Positions 51,579-60,353 of a stretch of 64,000 nucleotides of DNA are shown here, piece after piece. Position 1 is the stretch's first letter, and every line of letters starts with the position of its first letter. The notes below the pieces were generated by a model. That model saw only the letters and a program-made list of their open reading frames with translations. It was not told the origin of the DNA and did not search any database. Source of the stretch: UBA668 sp038234785 (GTDB lineage Bacteria; Actinomycetota; Acidimicrobiia; Acidimicrobiales; Ilumatobacteraceae); NCBI GenBank assembly GCA_038234785.1, contig JBBQTC010000004.1, forward strand, positions 1 to 64,000, given 5' to 3'. The position numbers and the translations under genes are program-made.

Positions 51579-53494
51579 TTGTAGCTCCGCTTGGCGAGGT
51601 GGATGGTCTCGAATTCGAGTTCTTCGACGTTGCGGATGGCGTGCATCGGGTCGCCCGTCCATTCCCAGGCGGCGACGTGCGCGAAGTTCTCGTCGTCGCG
51701 CTGCGCCTCGCCCTCTTCGTCCTGGTATTCGGCCCGGAAGTGTCCGCCGGCGCTCTCACGACGTTCGAGAGCATCGCGACACATCAACATGCCGAGCTGG
51801 AAGAAGTCGTCGACGCGGCCGGCCTTCTCGAGCGTCTGGTTGGTGCTGGCACCGTCGCCCGTCACCCGGAGATCCTTCTGGAACTCCTCATACAGCGGGG
51901 GCAGTTCGCTGAGCGCCTTCTGCAGCCCCTGCTCGGTGCGCTCCATGCCGCAGTAGTCCCAGATGATCTTGCCGAGCTCGCGGTGGAACCAATCCGGTGA
52001 ACGGGTGCCCTTGATGTCGAGATAGCGCTGGTACCGCCCCCGGGCCTCGGCCTCGGCGGCGAGGAACCCGGGATGATCGACGCCCGGGATCGGCTTGTTG
52101 AGCATCGGTGCGAGGTAGTTGCCGATGGTGTACGGCAGGACGAAGTACCCGTCGGCCAGACCCTGCATGAGCGCCGACGCGCCGAGCCGGTTGGCACCGT
52201 GATCGCTGAAGTTCGCCTCGCCGGCGCAGTAGAGACCGGGGATCGTGGTCATCAGCTCGTAGTCGACCCACAGGCCACCCATGGTGTAGTGGCTCGCCGG
52301 GTAGATGCGCATCGGCACGTCGTAAGGGTTCTCGCCTGCGATCCGTTCGTACATCTCGAACAGGTTCCCGTAGCGCTCCTGCACGACCTCCTTGCCGAGC
52401 CGGCCGATGGCCGCCGCGAAGTCGAGGTACACACCGTTCTTGAGCGGACCCACGCCGCGACCGCTGTCGACCGCGCGCTTGGCCGCGCGCGAGGAGATGT
52501 CGCGCGGGGCGAGGTTGCCAAAGCTCGGGTAGAGGCGCTCGAGGTAGTAGTCGCGGTCGTCTTCGGGGATCTCGTTCGCGGGGCGGGTCTCGCCGAGGTT
52601 CTTCGGCACCCACACGCGACCGTCGTTGCGCAGCGACTCGCTCATCAGGGTGAGCTTGGACTGCGTGTCGTCGGCCTGAGGGATGCAGGTGGGGTGGATC
52701 TGCGTGTAGCACGGGTTCGCGAAGTAGGCGCCGTTGCGGTGCGCTCGCCATGCCGCGGTGACGTTGCAGTTCATCGCGTTGGTGGAGAGGAAGAACACGT
52801 TGCCGTATCCGCCGGTGGCGAGCACGGTTGCATGCGCGGCGTGCGAAGTGATCTCGCCGTTGACGAGATCGCGCACCACGATGCCGGCGCATTGACCGTC
52901 GATCACCACCGTGTCCACCAACTCGCAGCGGTTGAAGAGCCGGACGTTGCCGAGGCCGATCTGACGGGCCAGCTGCTGGTACGCGCCGAGCAGCAACTGC
53001 TGGCCGGTCTGGCCGCGTGCGTAGAACGTACGGCTGACCTGGGCGCCGCCGAAGCTGCGGTTGTCGAGGAGACCGCCGTACTCGCGAGCGAACGGCACGC
53101 CCTGGGCGACCATCTGGTCGATGATGTCGACGCTCACCTGGGCGAGGCGGTACACGTTGGCCTCGCGGGAGCGGAAGTCGCCACCCTTGACCGTGTCATA
53201 GAAGAGGCGGTGGATGCTGTCGCCGTCGCCGTGGTAGTTCTTCGCAGCGTTGATGCCGCCCTGCGCCGCGATCGAGTGGGCGCGGCGCGGCGAGTCGTGG
53301 AACGTGAACACGTCGACCTGATAGCCGAGCTCGGCGAGGCTCGCCGCCGCCGACGCGCCGGCCAGGCCCGAGCCGACGACGATGATCTTGAACTTGCGCT
53401 TGTTGTTCGGGTTGACCAGCTTCATGCCGGTCTTGTAGTTGTCCCACTTGTCGGCGATGGCGCCATCTGGGATCTTGCTGTCGAGTGCAGTCAT
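51575..53494 (-). CDS. sdhA: Succinate dehydrogenase flavoprotein subunit
   Basis: A 639-residue flavoprotein. FAD-binding is IIVVGSGLAGASAAASLAELG, the covalent-FAD His segment is SPRRAHSIAAQGGINAA, and the active site includes MGGLWVDYELMTTIPGLYCAGE. The catalytic Arg segment SEFSDHGANRLGAS is present in the form NFSDHGANRLGASALM. The size and sequence match the long form found with single-gene SdhC subunits. The ATG at 53494 is two bases after the sdhC stop; a longer frame overlapping sdhC was rejected. Confidence 0.95.
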   Translation of the reverse strand: MTALDSKIPDGAIADKWDNYKTGMKLVNPNNKRKFKIIVVGSGLAGASAAASLAELGYQVDVFTFHDSPRRAHSIAAQGGINAAKNYHGDGDSIHRLFYDTVKGGDFRSREANVYRLAQVSVDIIDQMVAQGVPFAREYGGLLDNRSFGGAQVSRTFYARGQTGQQLLLGAYQQLARQIGLGNVRLFNRCELVDTVVIDGQCAGIVVRDLVNGEITSHAAHATVLATGGYGNVFFLSTNAMNCNVTAAWRAHRNGAYFANPCYTQIHPTCIPQADDTQSKLTLMSESLRNDGRVWVPKNLGETRPANEIPEDDRDYYLERLYPSFGNLAPRDISSRAAKRAVDSGRGVGPLKNGVYLDFAAAIGRLGKEVVQERYGNLFEMYERIAGENPYDVPMRIYPASHYTMGGLWVDYELMTTIPGLYCAGEANFSDHGANRLGASALMQGLADGYFVLPYTIGNYLAPMLNKPIPGVDHPGFLAAEAEARGRYQRYLDIKGTRSPDWFHRELGKIIWDYCGMERTEQGLQKALSELPPLYEEFQKDLRVTGDGASTNQTLEKAGRVDDFFQLGMLMCRDALERRESAGGHFRAEYQDEEGEAQRDDENFAHVAAWEWTGDPMHAIRNVEELEFETIHLAKRSYK

Positions 53495-53496
53495 GG

Positions 53497-54261
53497 TCAC
53501 TTCCCTACGATCCCGGCCAGGACGGCGATCGGGAACGAGACGTTGCCCACCACGATGATGGTGGCGAATCCGGTGGCCAGCTGACGCCGCCACTTGTTGA
53601 ACCTGGGGTTGTTCCAGCCGAGCGACTGGAACAGGCTCCAGACCCCGTGGAAGAGGTGGATGCCGAGCGCGATGTTGGCCACGATGTAGAGGACGGCCAC
53701 CGGCACCCGCTCGAGGCTGCGCACGACGTTGCCGTAGGCGTCGCCGCGCACGAAGCTGCCGTCGTTGCCCACCGCGTTGGCGAAGCCCCAGGTGAGATCG
53801 GCCAGGTGCCACAGCACGAACAGGAACACGATGATGCCCGTCCAACGCATCGTGCGGCTGGCGAACGACGCCACCTGATAGTCACGCGGGCTCTGATACT
53901 TCACGGAGCGGGCACGACGATTGAGGCGGGTGAGGCCGTACGCGGCGTGGATGTGGACGACCACGGCCAGGAACAGCCCGCCACGCATCAGCCACAGCAC
54001 GACGGTGCGCGGCAGGATCGGGACGAGCAGTTCGCGCAGGAACTCGGCGTAGTGGTTGAAGTCCTGCGGCCCGAGGTACATCTTCAGGTTGCCGACCATG
54101 TGGGCGAAGACGAAGCCGAGCAGCATGATGCCGGTGATCGCCATGGCGTACTTCTTGCCCACGGCCGTGCCGTAGAGATCGAGCACGAATGAACGGCGCC
54201 GCTTCTTCGGGCTGGTGGCGGTGCCGCTGACGGGCTCCCGCGACTGGATTGCCTGTGCCAT
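53497..54261 (-). CDS. sdhC: Succinate dehydrogenase cytochrome b subunit
   Basis: A 254-residue membrane anchor of the b558 type with about five helices. Conserved His likely binding haem occur in FAHMVGN, VVVHIHAAYGL, VLWHLADL and IHLFHGVW. The sequence SPRDYQVASFASRTMRWTG and FQSLGWNNPRFNKW is typical of the family that needs no separate SdhD. The ATG at 54261 follows AGGAG directly, with AGGAAAGG further upstream, so the exact start is a little uncertain. It is first in sdhCAB and is read from the promoter shared in layout with hppA. Confidence 0.9.
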   Translation of the reverse strand: MAQAIQSREPVSGTATSPKKRRRSFVLDLYGTAVGKKYAMAITGIMLLGFVFAHMVGNLKMYLGPQDFNHYAEFLRELLVPILPRTVVLWLMRGGLFLAVVVHIHAAYGLTRLNRRARSVKYQSPRDYQVASFASRTMRWTGIIVFLFVLWHLADLTWGFANAVGNDGSFVRGDAYGNVVRSLERVPVAVLYIVANIALGIHLFHGVWSLFQSLGWNNPRFNKWRRQLATGFATIIVVGNVSFPIAVLAGIVGK

Positions 54262-54304
54262 CTCCTGACGGCCTTTCCTCGACGGATAGGGGTATGCCTT
54301 GGGA

Positions 54305-54428
54305 ACGGTAGCCCTCTCGACCTGTCCGGACGAACTTTGCCCGGAGCAGGACATGAAGGACACGAGCGCCGACGCGATGTGACCGACGACACCCAAAGTT
54401 CGTCGGGCGGCACGGGAATCAATACACT
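54305..54428. promoter_or_regulatory. Divergent promoters of sdhCAB and hppA with a shared 11-base element
   Basis: CAAAGTTCGTC occurs twice in inverted order: plus strand 54394-54404 and minus strand 54339-54329. Each is followed after exactly 18 bases by a candidate -10: TACACT (54423-54428, towards hppA) and TACCGT (54310-54305, towards sdhC). The elements are 54 bases apart and would occupy the -35 region of each promoter. Confidence 0.65.
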
Positions 54429-54490
54429 CTCCACGTTTGCCCCAACCAAGCGTGGCTCTTCGCCGCGCCCGAGATACCCCGGAGTCACCG

Positions 54491-56794
54491 GTGCCAGCAC
54501 TCATCGCCGAAGGCGGATATCAGGTTTTCACCCTCAAGGGTGGCGAATGGGCAGTGTTGCTGCTCTCCGTCGTAACCGCCCTTCTCGCCATTGTCGTCGG
54601 ACTCTTCCTCGCCAAGTTGGTCCTCGCAGAAGACGAGGGCTCACCGAAGATGAAGGAGATCGCCACAGCGATCCAGGAAGGAGCGTCGGCCTACCTGAGC
54701 CGCCAGTTCCGGACCATCGCGGTCATCCTCGTGCCGCTCGCCGTCATCGTCTTCCTGACCTCCACCAAGATCGTCCGCCCGGACGAGACGGTGGCGCTGG
54801 GCAAGGCCGCGTCCGGTCTGTTCCGCACCATCGCCTTCGTGCTCGGCTGCCTCGCGTCGGGCTTCACCGGCTACATCGGCATGAACCTCGCCACCCGTGG
54901 CAACGTTCGTACCGCCGCAGCGGCGCTCACCAACAGCATGCCCAAGGCACTCACGGTCGCGTTCCGCACCGGCGGCGTGGCCGGCATGTTCACCGTCGGC
55001 CTCGGCCTCCTCGGTGCCACCACGATCATCATGGTGTTCCAGAACACCTCGTCGGTGATCCTGATCGGCTTCGGTTTCGGTGGTTCGTTGCTCGCGCTGT
55101 TCCTGCGCGTGGGCGGCGGCATCTTCACCAAGGCCGCCGACGTGGGCGCCGACCTCGTCGGCAAGATCGAAGCGGGCATCCCCGAGGACGACCCGCGCAA
55201 CCCCGCCACGATCGCCGACAACGTCGGCGACAACGTCGGCGACTGCGCCGGCATGGCCGCCGACCTGTTCGAGAGCTACGAGGTCACGCTCGTCGCCTCG
55301 ATCATCCTCGGCGTGGCGGCGTTCAACTCCGTCGGCGCCAACCCGGCGCTGGGCCTCATCTTCCCGCTGGCCGCTCGTGCCATCGGCGTGCTGGCGTCGA
55401 TCGCCGGCGTGTTCGCCGTGAAGGCCAAGGAGGGCGAGACCAACGCCCTGAAGCCCATCAACAAGGGCTTCGCGGTCGCCGGCATCCTCACTCTCATCGG
55501 CACGCTGATCGTCGCCCTCGTCTACGTCGGCAACGACAACAACGACAACGCCGGCTGGAAGTGCTTCGGTGCCGTCGCCATCGGCCTCGTGCTCGCCCAA
55601 GGTGTCAGTCGCCTCACCGAGTACTACACCGGTACGCACTACGGCCCGGTGAAGGAGATCGCTGAGAGCGCCGAGACCGGCCCGGCCACCGTCGTGCTGT
55701 CCGGTACCGCCAGCGGCCTGGAGAGCTCGGTCTACGCCGTCATCGCCATCGCCATCGCCATCGCGGTGGCGCTGGCCCTGGGCGACGGCAACCTCACCTT
55801 TTCGCTGTACCTCGTGGCCCTCACCGGCATGGGCATGCTCGCCACCACCGGCGTCATCGTCTCGGAGGACACCTTCGGTCCGGTCAGCGACAACGCAGCC
55901 GGCATCGCCGAGATGAGCGGCGAGTTCCACGGCGAGCCCGAGCGCATCATGGTCAGCCTCGACGCGGTGGGCAACACCACCAAGGCCGTCACCAAGGGCT
56001 TCGCCATCGGCTCTGCGGTCATCGCCGCCGTCGCCCTGTTCGCCAGCTTCATCGAGACCGCCGGTGGCGAGCTCGGAGTCGTCCCGGAGAACCTCAAGGA
56101 CGGCGTGTTCAAGGCCAAGGAACTGATGATCAACGTCGCCGACCCGAAGATCTTCATCGGTCTGCTCATCGGCGGCGCCGTGCCGTTCCTGTTCTCGTCG
56201 TTCGCCATCCGCGCCGTCGGTCGTACCGCCGGCGTCGTGGTGCAGGAAGTGCGCAAGCAGTTCGCCGACGGCAAGATCATGAAGGGCGAGAAGGAGCCCG
56301 AGTACGGCCCGGTCATCGACATCTGCACCGAGGCCTCGCTCCGCGAGCTCGCCACGCCGGCACTGCTCGCCGTGCTCACCCCGGTGGTCATCGGGTTCGG
56401 CATCGATTGGAAGGCGCTCGGCGCATTCCTCGCCGCGGTCATCCTCGTCGGCCAGCTGATGGCCAACTACCTCAGCAACGCCGGTGGTGCGTGGGACAAC
56501 GCGAAGAAGTACATCGAGGACGGTCATCACGGCGGCAAGGGCAGCGATGCCCACAAGGCTGCCGTCATCGGTGACACCGTCGGCGACCCGTTCAAGGACA
56601 CCGCCGGCCCCGCACTCAACCCGCTGATCAAGGTGATGAACCTGGTCTCGCTGCTCGTCCTGCCGGCCATCATCAGCCTGCAGGACAACGACGGCGCCCG
56701 CTTCAGCATCGCCGCCGCGGCATTGGTGGTGCTGATCGGTGCGATCGTGTTCACCAGTCGCAAGAGCAACTCGATCTCGGCATCCGCCGTCTGA
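54491..56794 (+). CDS. hppA: K+-insensitive proton-pumping pyrophosphatase
   Basis: A 767-residue membrane protein with 15-16 helices that hydrolyses pyrophosphate to export protons. The active-site loops are KAADVGADLVGKIEAGIPEDD, PATIADNVGDNVGDCAG and, near the end, GDTVGDPFKDTAGPALNP. The Lys in NTTKAVTKG marks the K+-independent group; K+-dependent enzymes have Ala there. The start is GTG 54491 with CGGAG eight bases before it. A leader of about 55 bases follows the candidate -10 TACACT. A strong terminator follows the gene. It diverges from sdhCAB. Confidence 0.95.
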   Translation: MPALIAEGGYQVFTLKGGEWAVLLLSVVTALLAIVVGLFLAKLVLAEDEGSPKMKEIATAIQEGASAYLSRQFRTIAVILVPLAVIVFLTSTKIVRPDETVALGKAASGLFRTIAFVLGCLASGFTGYIGMNLATRGNVRTAAAALTNSMPKALTVAFRTGGVAGMFTVGLGLLGATTIIMVFQNTSSVILIGFGFGGSLLALFLRVGGGIFTKAADVGADLVGKIEAGIPEDDPRNPATIADNVGDNVGDCAGMAADLFESYEVTLVASIILGVAAFNSVGANPALGLIFPLAARAIGVLASIAGVFAVKAKEGETNALKPINKGFAVAGILTLIGTLIVALVYVGNDNNDNAGWKCFGAVAIGLVLAQGVSRLTEYYTGTHYGPVKEIAESAETGPATVVLSGTASGLESSVYAVIAIAIAIAVALALGDGNLTFSLYLVALTGMGMLATTGVIVSEDTFGPVSDNAAGIAEMSGEFHGEPERIMVSLDAVGNTTKAVTKGFAIGSAVIAAVALFASFIETAGGELGVVPENLKDGVFKAKELMINVADPKIFIGLLIGGAVPFLFSSFAIRAVGRTAGVVVQEVRKQFADGKIMKGEKEPEYGPVIDICTEASLRELATPALLAVLTPVVIGFGIDWKALGAFLAAVILVGQLMANYLSNAGGAWDNAKKYIEDGHHGGKGSDAHKAAVIGDTVGDPFKDTAGPALNPLIKVMNLVSLLVLPAIISLQDNDGARFSIAAAALVVLIGAIVFTSRKSNSISASAV

Positions 56795-56812
56795 TCATCG
56801 CACTCGAACGTG

Positions 56813-56849
56813 GGAAGGCCCGGGCAGCTGCCCGGGCCTTCCTGCTTTT
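56813..56849 (+). terminator. Rho-independent terminator of hppA
   Basis: A perfect 30-base palindrome (56813-56842), with arms GGAAGGCCCGGGCAG and CTGCCCGGGCCTTCC, is followed by TGCTTTT. Confidence 0.85.
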
Positions 56850-56855
56850 GAGCGC

Positions 56856-56861
56856 TAGCGT
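56856..56861 (+). promoter_or_regulatory. -10 hexamer of the DedA gene
   Basis: TAGCGT, eight bases before the GTG at 56870, directly after the hppA terminator. Confidence 0.5.
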
Positions 56862-56869
56862 TGCCGACC

Positions 56870-57517
56870 GTGCTCGGGCTGCTGGATTTCGCCAACGAAT
56901 GGATCAAGAACGGTGGCGTCGTCGTGCTCGCCGTGATCATCTTCGCCGAGTCCGGCTTGCTCATCGGCTTCTTCCTTCCCGGCGACTCGCTGCTGTTCTT
57001 CGCCGGGTTCCTGTCGTCGGCCGCAGCGGTCGACCAGTTCAGCGAGCGATACATGCCGGTCCTGCCCGTGCTCTGGCTGGTCGCTGCGGTCGCCGCGATC
57101 GCCGGCGATCAGGTCGGCTACTTCATCGGCACCCGCATCGGGCCATCGTTGATGCATCGCCCGAAGAGTCGGTTCTTCGACCCGGCCAACGTGCACAAGG
57201 CCGAGCAGTTCTTCGAGAAGTACGGCGCCAAGACCATCGTGCTCGCCCGGTTCGTGCCGATCGTGCGCACCTTCGTGCCCACCGTGGCCGGGGTCAGCAG
57301 CATGCACTACCGCACGTTCGTGATCTTCAACGTCATCGGTGGGACGCTGTGGGCCGTCGGACTGACCACGCTCGGGTTCTACCTCGGCGAGATCGACGTC
57401 GTGAAGAACAACATCGAGATCGCGGCGATCGTGATCGTGGCAGTGTCGGTCACGCCGCTGGCGGTCGAGTTCGTCCGGCACCGCCGCAAGGCTGCTGCCG
57501 AGGCGTCGACCGACTGA
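56870..57517 (+). CDS. DedA-family membrane protein
   Basis: A 215-residue protein of the DedA/VTT superfamily, which is linked to undecaprenyl-phosphate or phospholipid flipping and membrane-potential homeostasis. Re-entrant loop motifs are FAESGLLIGFFLPGDSLLFFAG and, with the conserved Arg, FARxxP as VLARFVPIVRTFVPTVAGVSSM; GDQVGYFIGTRIG lies between. About four or five helices. The start GTG 56870 is preferred for the TAGCGT-N8 spacing; TTG 56861 is an alternative. Confidence 0.88.
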   Translation: MLGLLDFANEWIKNGGVVVLAVIIFAESGLLIGFFLPGDSLLFFAGFLSSAAAVDQFSERYMPVLPVLWLVAAVAAIAGDQVGYFIGTRIGPSLMHRPKSRFFDPANVHKAEQFFEKYGAKTIVLARFVPIVRTFVPTVAGVSSMHYRTFVIFNVIGGTLWAVGLTTLGFYLGEIDVVKNNIEIAAIVIVAVSVTPLAVEFVRHRRKAAAEASTD

Positions 57518-57580
57518 GAGCGACACCCAACTGACACGCGCCCAGGGGAACCCGGGTCGACGGGTCGCCGTCGAACCCGC

Positions 57581-58606
57581 ATGGCACACGTGAACAACGC
57601 CAGACGAGGGTTGGGGGCTGTCGCCCTCCTCGTGCTGATGACACTTTCCGCTTGCGGAAGCGACAGCTCATCGTCGCAGGCCACTGTCGGCCTGCCGGCG
57701 CAACCCAACCCCGTGGGCGGGGATCGAACGTTGACGGACGGGCAATCGGCCACCGGTGGCGGGGAGGCCACCGCGGGCACAGCGCCCTCGCCGAACGACG
57801 GGGTGCCGAGCTCGGTGCTGCAGCCCGACGCACGTCAACTCGTGATCAAGATGACGGTGGGGATCGAGGTGACCTCGGTGTCGTCGGCGGTGGATGCAGT
57901 GATCTCGCTCGCCACTTCGCACGGCGGCCGGCTGTACAACTCGAACCTCGACCTGACGGACCCGGATCATGCGAGCGGGGACCTGGTCTTCAAGTTGCCT
58001 CCGGATCAGGCCCAGTCGTTCGTGACCGGTCTCGACAACGGCATCGGGCGACGGACCGGCCTGCAGGGCACGACGGACGATGTCACCCGTCAGTTGACCG
58101 ATCTCGACTCGCAGATCCTCACCGCCCGGGCGAGCGTCGAACGGGTACGGGCGATGTTGACTGCCGCCAAGGACCTCGGCGAGGTGGTCGCGCTCGAAGG
58201 CGAGCTCACCACACGCGAGACCCATCTGGAACAACTCCTCGCGCAGCGGGCAGACCTGGGAGGTCAGGTCGCCCTCGCCACCATCACCGTCCACCTCACC
58301 ACCGCACCCGCTCCGCTCGCGGCACCGCCGGCCCCGACCCCTGCCGCTCACACCGGCGTCGGTGGGGCCTTCGCCAGAGGCTGGGAGGCGTTCGCAGCCG
58401 TGCTGCTCGCCGTCGCCCTGTTCGTCGGCTACACCGCCCCGTTCCTCGTGCTCGGCGCCATCGCGGCCGTCGTGACGATCCGGGTCACCCGTCGGCGGGC
58501 GACGGTGCAACGAAGTCGATCAACTGCTCCACCGCCCCCACCAGTTCCGGGCGGAGATCCGCGAACGACTGCACCCGATTCCGGAGCTGCGGCCAGAACC
58601 CCCTGA
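57581..58606 (+). CDS. DUF4349 lipoprotein with a C-terminal membrane helix
   Basis: A 341-residue protein. The signal peptide ends in LSAC, then a linker to about 85, then the DUF4349 domain (about 86-250): QLVIKMTVGIEV, a coiled coil DLDSQILTARASVERVRAMLTAAKDLGEVVALEGELTTRETHLEQ in two helices, and the closing ATITVHL strand. One membrane helix (about 275-300) precedes a Pro/Arg-rich tail of about 35 residues. That tail is encoded entirely within the 122-base overlap with the convergent DUF3097 gene. A hairpin (57554-57578) lies just before the ATG, and no ribosome site is visible. Confidence 0.78.
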   Translation: MAHVNNARRGLGAVALLVLMTLSACGSDSSSSQATVGLPAQPNPVGGDRTLTDGQSATGGGEATAGTAPSPNDGVPSSVLQPDARQLVIKMTVGIEVTSVSSAVDAVISLATSHGGRLYNSNLDLTDPDHASGDLVFKLPPDQAQSFVTGLDNGIGRRTGLQGTTDDVTRQLTDLDSQILTARASVERVRAMLTAAKDLGEVVALEGELTTRETHLEQLLAQRADLGGQVALATITVHLTTAPAPLAAPPAPTPAAHTGVGGAFARGWEAFAAVLLAVALFVGYTAPFLVLGAIAAVVTIRVTRRRATVQRSRSTAPPPPPVPGGDPRTTAPDSGAAARTP

Positions 58607-59294
58607 CATCGGTGCCGAGTGCCGCGCACATTCCTTCCTTCCAGGGAATGCCGCGTGGCACGTCGGGCCATTCGGTGAGGCCCATCACCCGTGGCCAGAC
58701 GCCTGCCCACACGTCGACGAACGGGTGGCCGGTGACCAGCACATGGTCGCCGGCCACCTGGCGGGCGAGCCGATCCTCCTTGGACCCGGTGACGAGGTGA
58801 TCGACGAGGATGCCCAACGTGCGGCCGCGGCCGGGGTCGAACTCGGCGACCATCGCCACGACGTCGTCGAGGCCGTGCATCGGCTCGACGACGATACCCA
58901 GCTCGCGCAGGTCGTCGCCCCAGACGTGCTCGACGAGTTCGGCGTCGTGTCGGCCCTCGACCCAGATGCGACTGGCCACCGCCCGTCGAGCCCGAGCTGG
59001 CGCAGCCGCGGCAACCGATCCACTGTTGGTGACCCGGGGTCCCGCTGTCGGCACGGCGGGCCGGGCGAGCGTGACCGGCTTCCCGTCGATCAGGAAACCA
59101 CCGGGCTTGAACACGAACTCGCGGCTCATGCCGCGCCGGTCGCGCAGGGTGACTGCCCGAGCGTCGACCTTCACCACATCGCCGCAGAACCCGCTGGCGC
59201 GGTCCTCCACCACCAGCCCGGTCGCGGCCGCGACGACCGGATAGGCGGGGCCACGGCGCTGCCGGTCGAACTCGTCGAGGATGTCTCGGCTCAT
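58485..59294 (-). CDS. DUF3097 family protein
   Basis: A 269-residue protein conserved in actinobacteria, function unknown. Seen here: an N-terminal AATGLVVEDRASGFCGDVVKVDARAVTLRDR, with a small beta-barrel-like pattern, and a central TOPRIM-like stretch (VEGRHDAELVEHVWGDDLRELGIVVEPMHGLDDVV, then GRTLGILVDHLVTGSKE). The Glu and Asp pairs there fit a TOPRIM fold, which suggests nucleic-acid metabolism; that is inference. ATG 59294 overlaps the previous gene's stop (ATGA). The last 40 codons overlap the convergent DUF4349 gene. Confidence 0.82.
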   Translation of the reverse strand: MSRDILDEFDRQRRGPAYPVVAAATGLVVEDRASGFCGDVVKVDARAVTLRDRRGMSREFVFKPGGFLIDGKPVTLARPAVPTAGPRVTNSGSVAAAAPARARRAVASRIWVEGRHDAELVEHVWGDDLRELGIVVEPMHGLDDVVAMVAEFDPGRGRTLGILVDHLVTGSKEDRLARQVAGDHVLVTGHPFVDVWAGVWPRVMGLTEWPDVPRGIPWKEGMCAALGTDVRGFWPQLRNRVQSFADLRPELVGAVEQLIDFVAPSPADG

Positions 59295-59932
59295 GGTTCG
59301 TCCACGGTACGCGCCAACCACCCATCGCGGGTGAGCACCTGCAGGACATGGCTGCCGTCGCCGCGACGGTACGGCGCCCAGGGCAGGTGATCCCCCGACG
59401 GCATCGCCAGCGCCACGGGCCGGTACGGCGCCCCCCAGACGTGCACTCGGTGACCGAAACCCTCCAGCGCGAGCACCCCGTCGGTGAGCTCGATCTCCGC
59501 GTCGATCTCGCCGGACTGCTCGTACCCGTGAGCGATCGGGGTCGCAGCTTCGGCGGAGTACCACTCGACGTCGAACGTCACCGGTGCCGGTGTGCCGTAG
59601 GGCCGTCGAGCCGCGTCCATCGGGTCGTCGAGCAGCACGCCGTGCGCCTCGTTGCCCAGGCTCCACTGCTGGAACGGCACGTCGCAGGTGTGACCCGCCC
59701 ACATCTCGGGTGGCTTGATCTCGAGGTCGTTGCGCAACCCCGTGCCATCGAGCTCCTCGACGTACAGGTACGGCTGCCCGACGCGCAGGAGACCTGCCCA
59801 GTAGTCAAACCGGCGCCCCCGGAGTTCGAGCCCAACGAAGAACCCGACGTCGAGATCCGGCGTCCACCCCCACCACCACCACGCCTCGACGGCGACATCG
59901 TCGTGGCGCAGTTCGTCGGCATTCGTGAACAC
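59291..59932 (-). CDS. Trp-rich protein of unknown function (lipocalin-like pattern)
   Basis: A 213-residue soluble protein I do not recognise. It shows alternating hydrophobic strands with many Trp and Tyr (EAWWWWGWTPDLDVGFFVGLEL, RFDYWAGLLR, PYLYVEELDG, HTCDVPFQQWSLGNEAHGV), like a beta-barrel or AttH/carotenoid-synthesis-like fold; this is a shape-based guess. The start GTG 59932 is supported by TAGTCT seven bases upstream. It is translationally coupled to DUF3097 and diverges from the SCP2 gene with 12 bases between the start codons. Confidence 0.7.
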   Translation of the reverse strand: MFTNADELRHDDVAVEAWWWWGWTPDLDVGFFVGLELRGRRFDYWAGLLRVGQPYLYVEELDGTGLRNDLEIKPPEMWAGHTCDVPFQQWSLGNEAHGVLLDDPMDAARRPYGTPAPVTFDVEWYSAEAATPIAHGYEQSGEIDAEIELTDGVLALEGFGHRVHVWGAPYRPVALAMPSGDHLPWAPYRRGDGSHVLQVLTRDGWLARTVDEP

Positions 59933-59939
59933 GTGGGCC

Positions 59940-59945
59940 AGACTA
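59940..59945 (-). promoter_or_regulatory. -10 hexamer overlapping the divergent SCP2 start
   Basis: TAGTCT on the minus strand, seven bases before the GTG at 59932. It covers the first base of the ATG of the SCP2 gene on the other strand. Confidence 0.5.
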
Positions 59946-60343
59946 TGCGGGTGATCCGATATCTCAGTCTGGAGTGGCTCGACGCACTCACCGCCGAAGT
60001 CGCCGCGAGTGCCGACCTGCAGCGATTGGCCGACGACCACACGATCGGCGTGACGCAGGTGGTCACCGAAGGCCCCGAAGGCACCGTCATCTACCACCTG
60101 CAGGTGGGCAACGGGTCGGCCACGTTCGGGGCCGGGGCTGCGGTTCCCGAGGACGTCCGGATGGAGCAGACGTGGACCACCGCCATCGGGGTGGCCACCG
60201 GGGACATCAACGCTCAGGAGGCGTTCATCAAGGGACGCATCCTGCTCACCGGAAGCCAGCAGAAGCTGGTCGACGCCGGACCCGTCTTCGCCGCACTCGA
60301 CACGGTGTTCCGCTCCGTTCGCGATCGCACCGACTACCGCTGA
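59945..60343 (+). CDS. SCP2 sterol-transfer-domain-like protein
   Basis: A 132-residue single-domain protein with the SCP2 pattern: WLDALTAEVAASADLQRLADDH, VIYHLQVGNGSATFGAGAAVPEDVRMEQTWTTAIGVATGDINAQEAFIKGRILLTGSQQKLVDAG. The lipid-binding pocket residues are not individually assignable. It precedes the Fpg-like gene by ten bases, so the two form an operon. ATG 59945 is used and GTG 59951 is possible. Confidence 0.78.
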   Translation: MRVIRYLSLEWLDALTAEVAASADLQRLADDHTIGVTQVVTEGPEGTVIYHLQVGNGSATFGAGAAVPEDVRMEQTWTTAIGVATGDINAQEAFIKGRILLTGSQQKLVDAGPVFAALDTVFRSVRDRTDYR

Positions 60344-60353
60344 GGAGCGAGGA

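Noticed and set aside
51575..53845. Longer start for sdhA
   Set aside because: The extra 117 residues overlap sdhC in another frame and are not flavoprotein-like.
54641..56554. 637-codon minus-strand frame opposite hppA
   Set aside because: Highly repetitive Asp/Glu/His/Gly composition mirrors the conserved hppA codons; no motif, no promoter.
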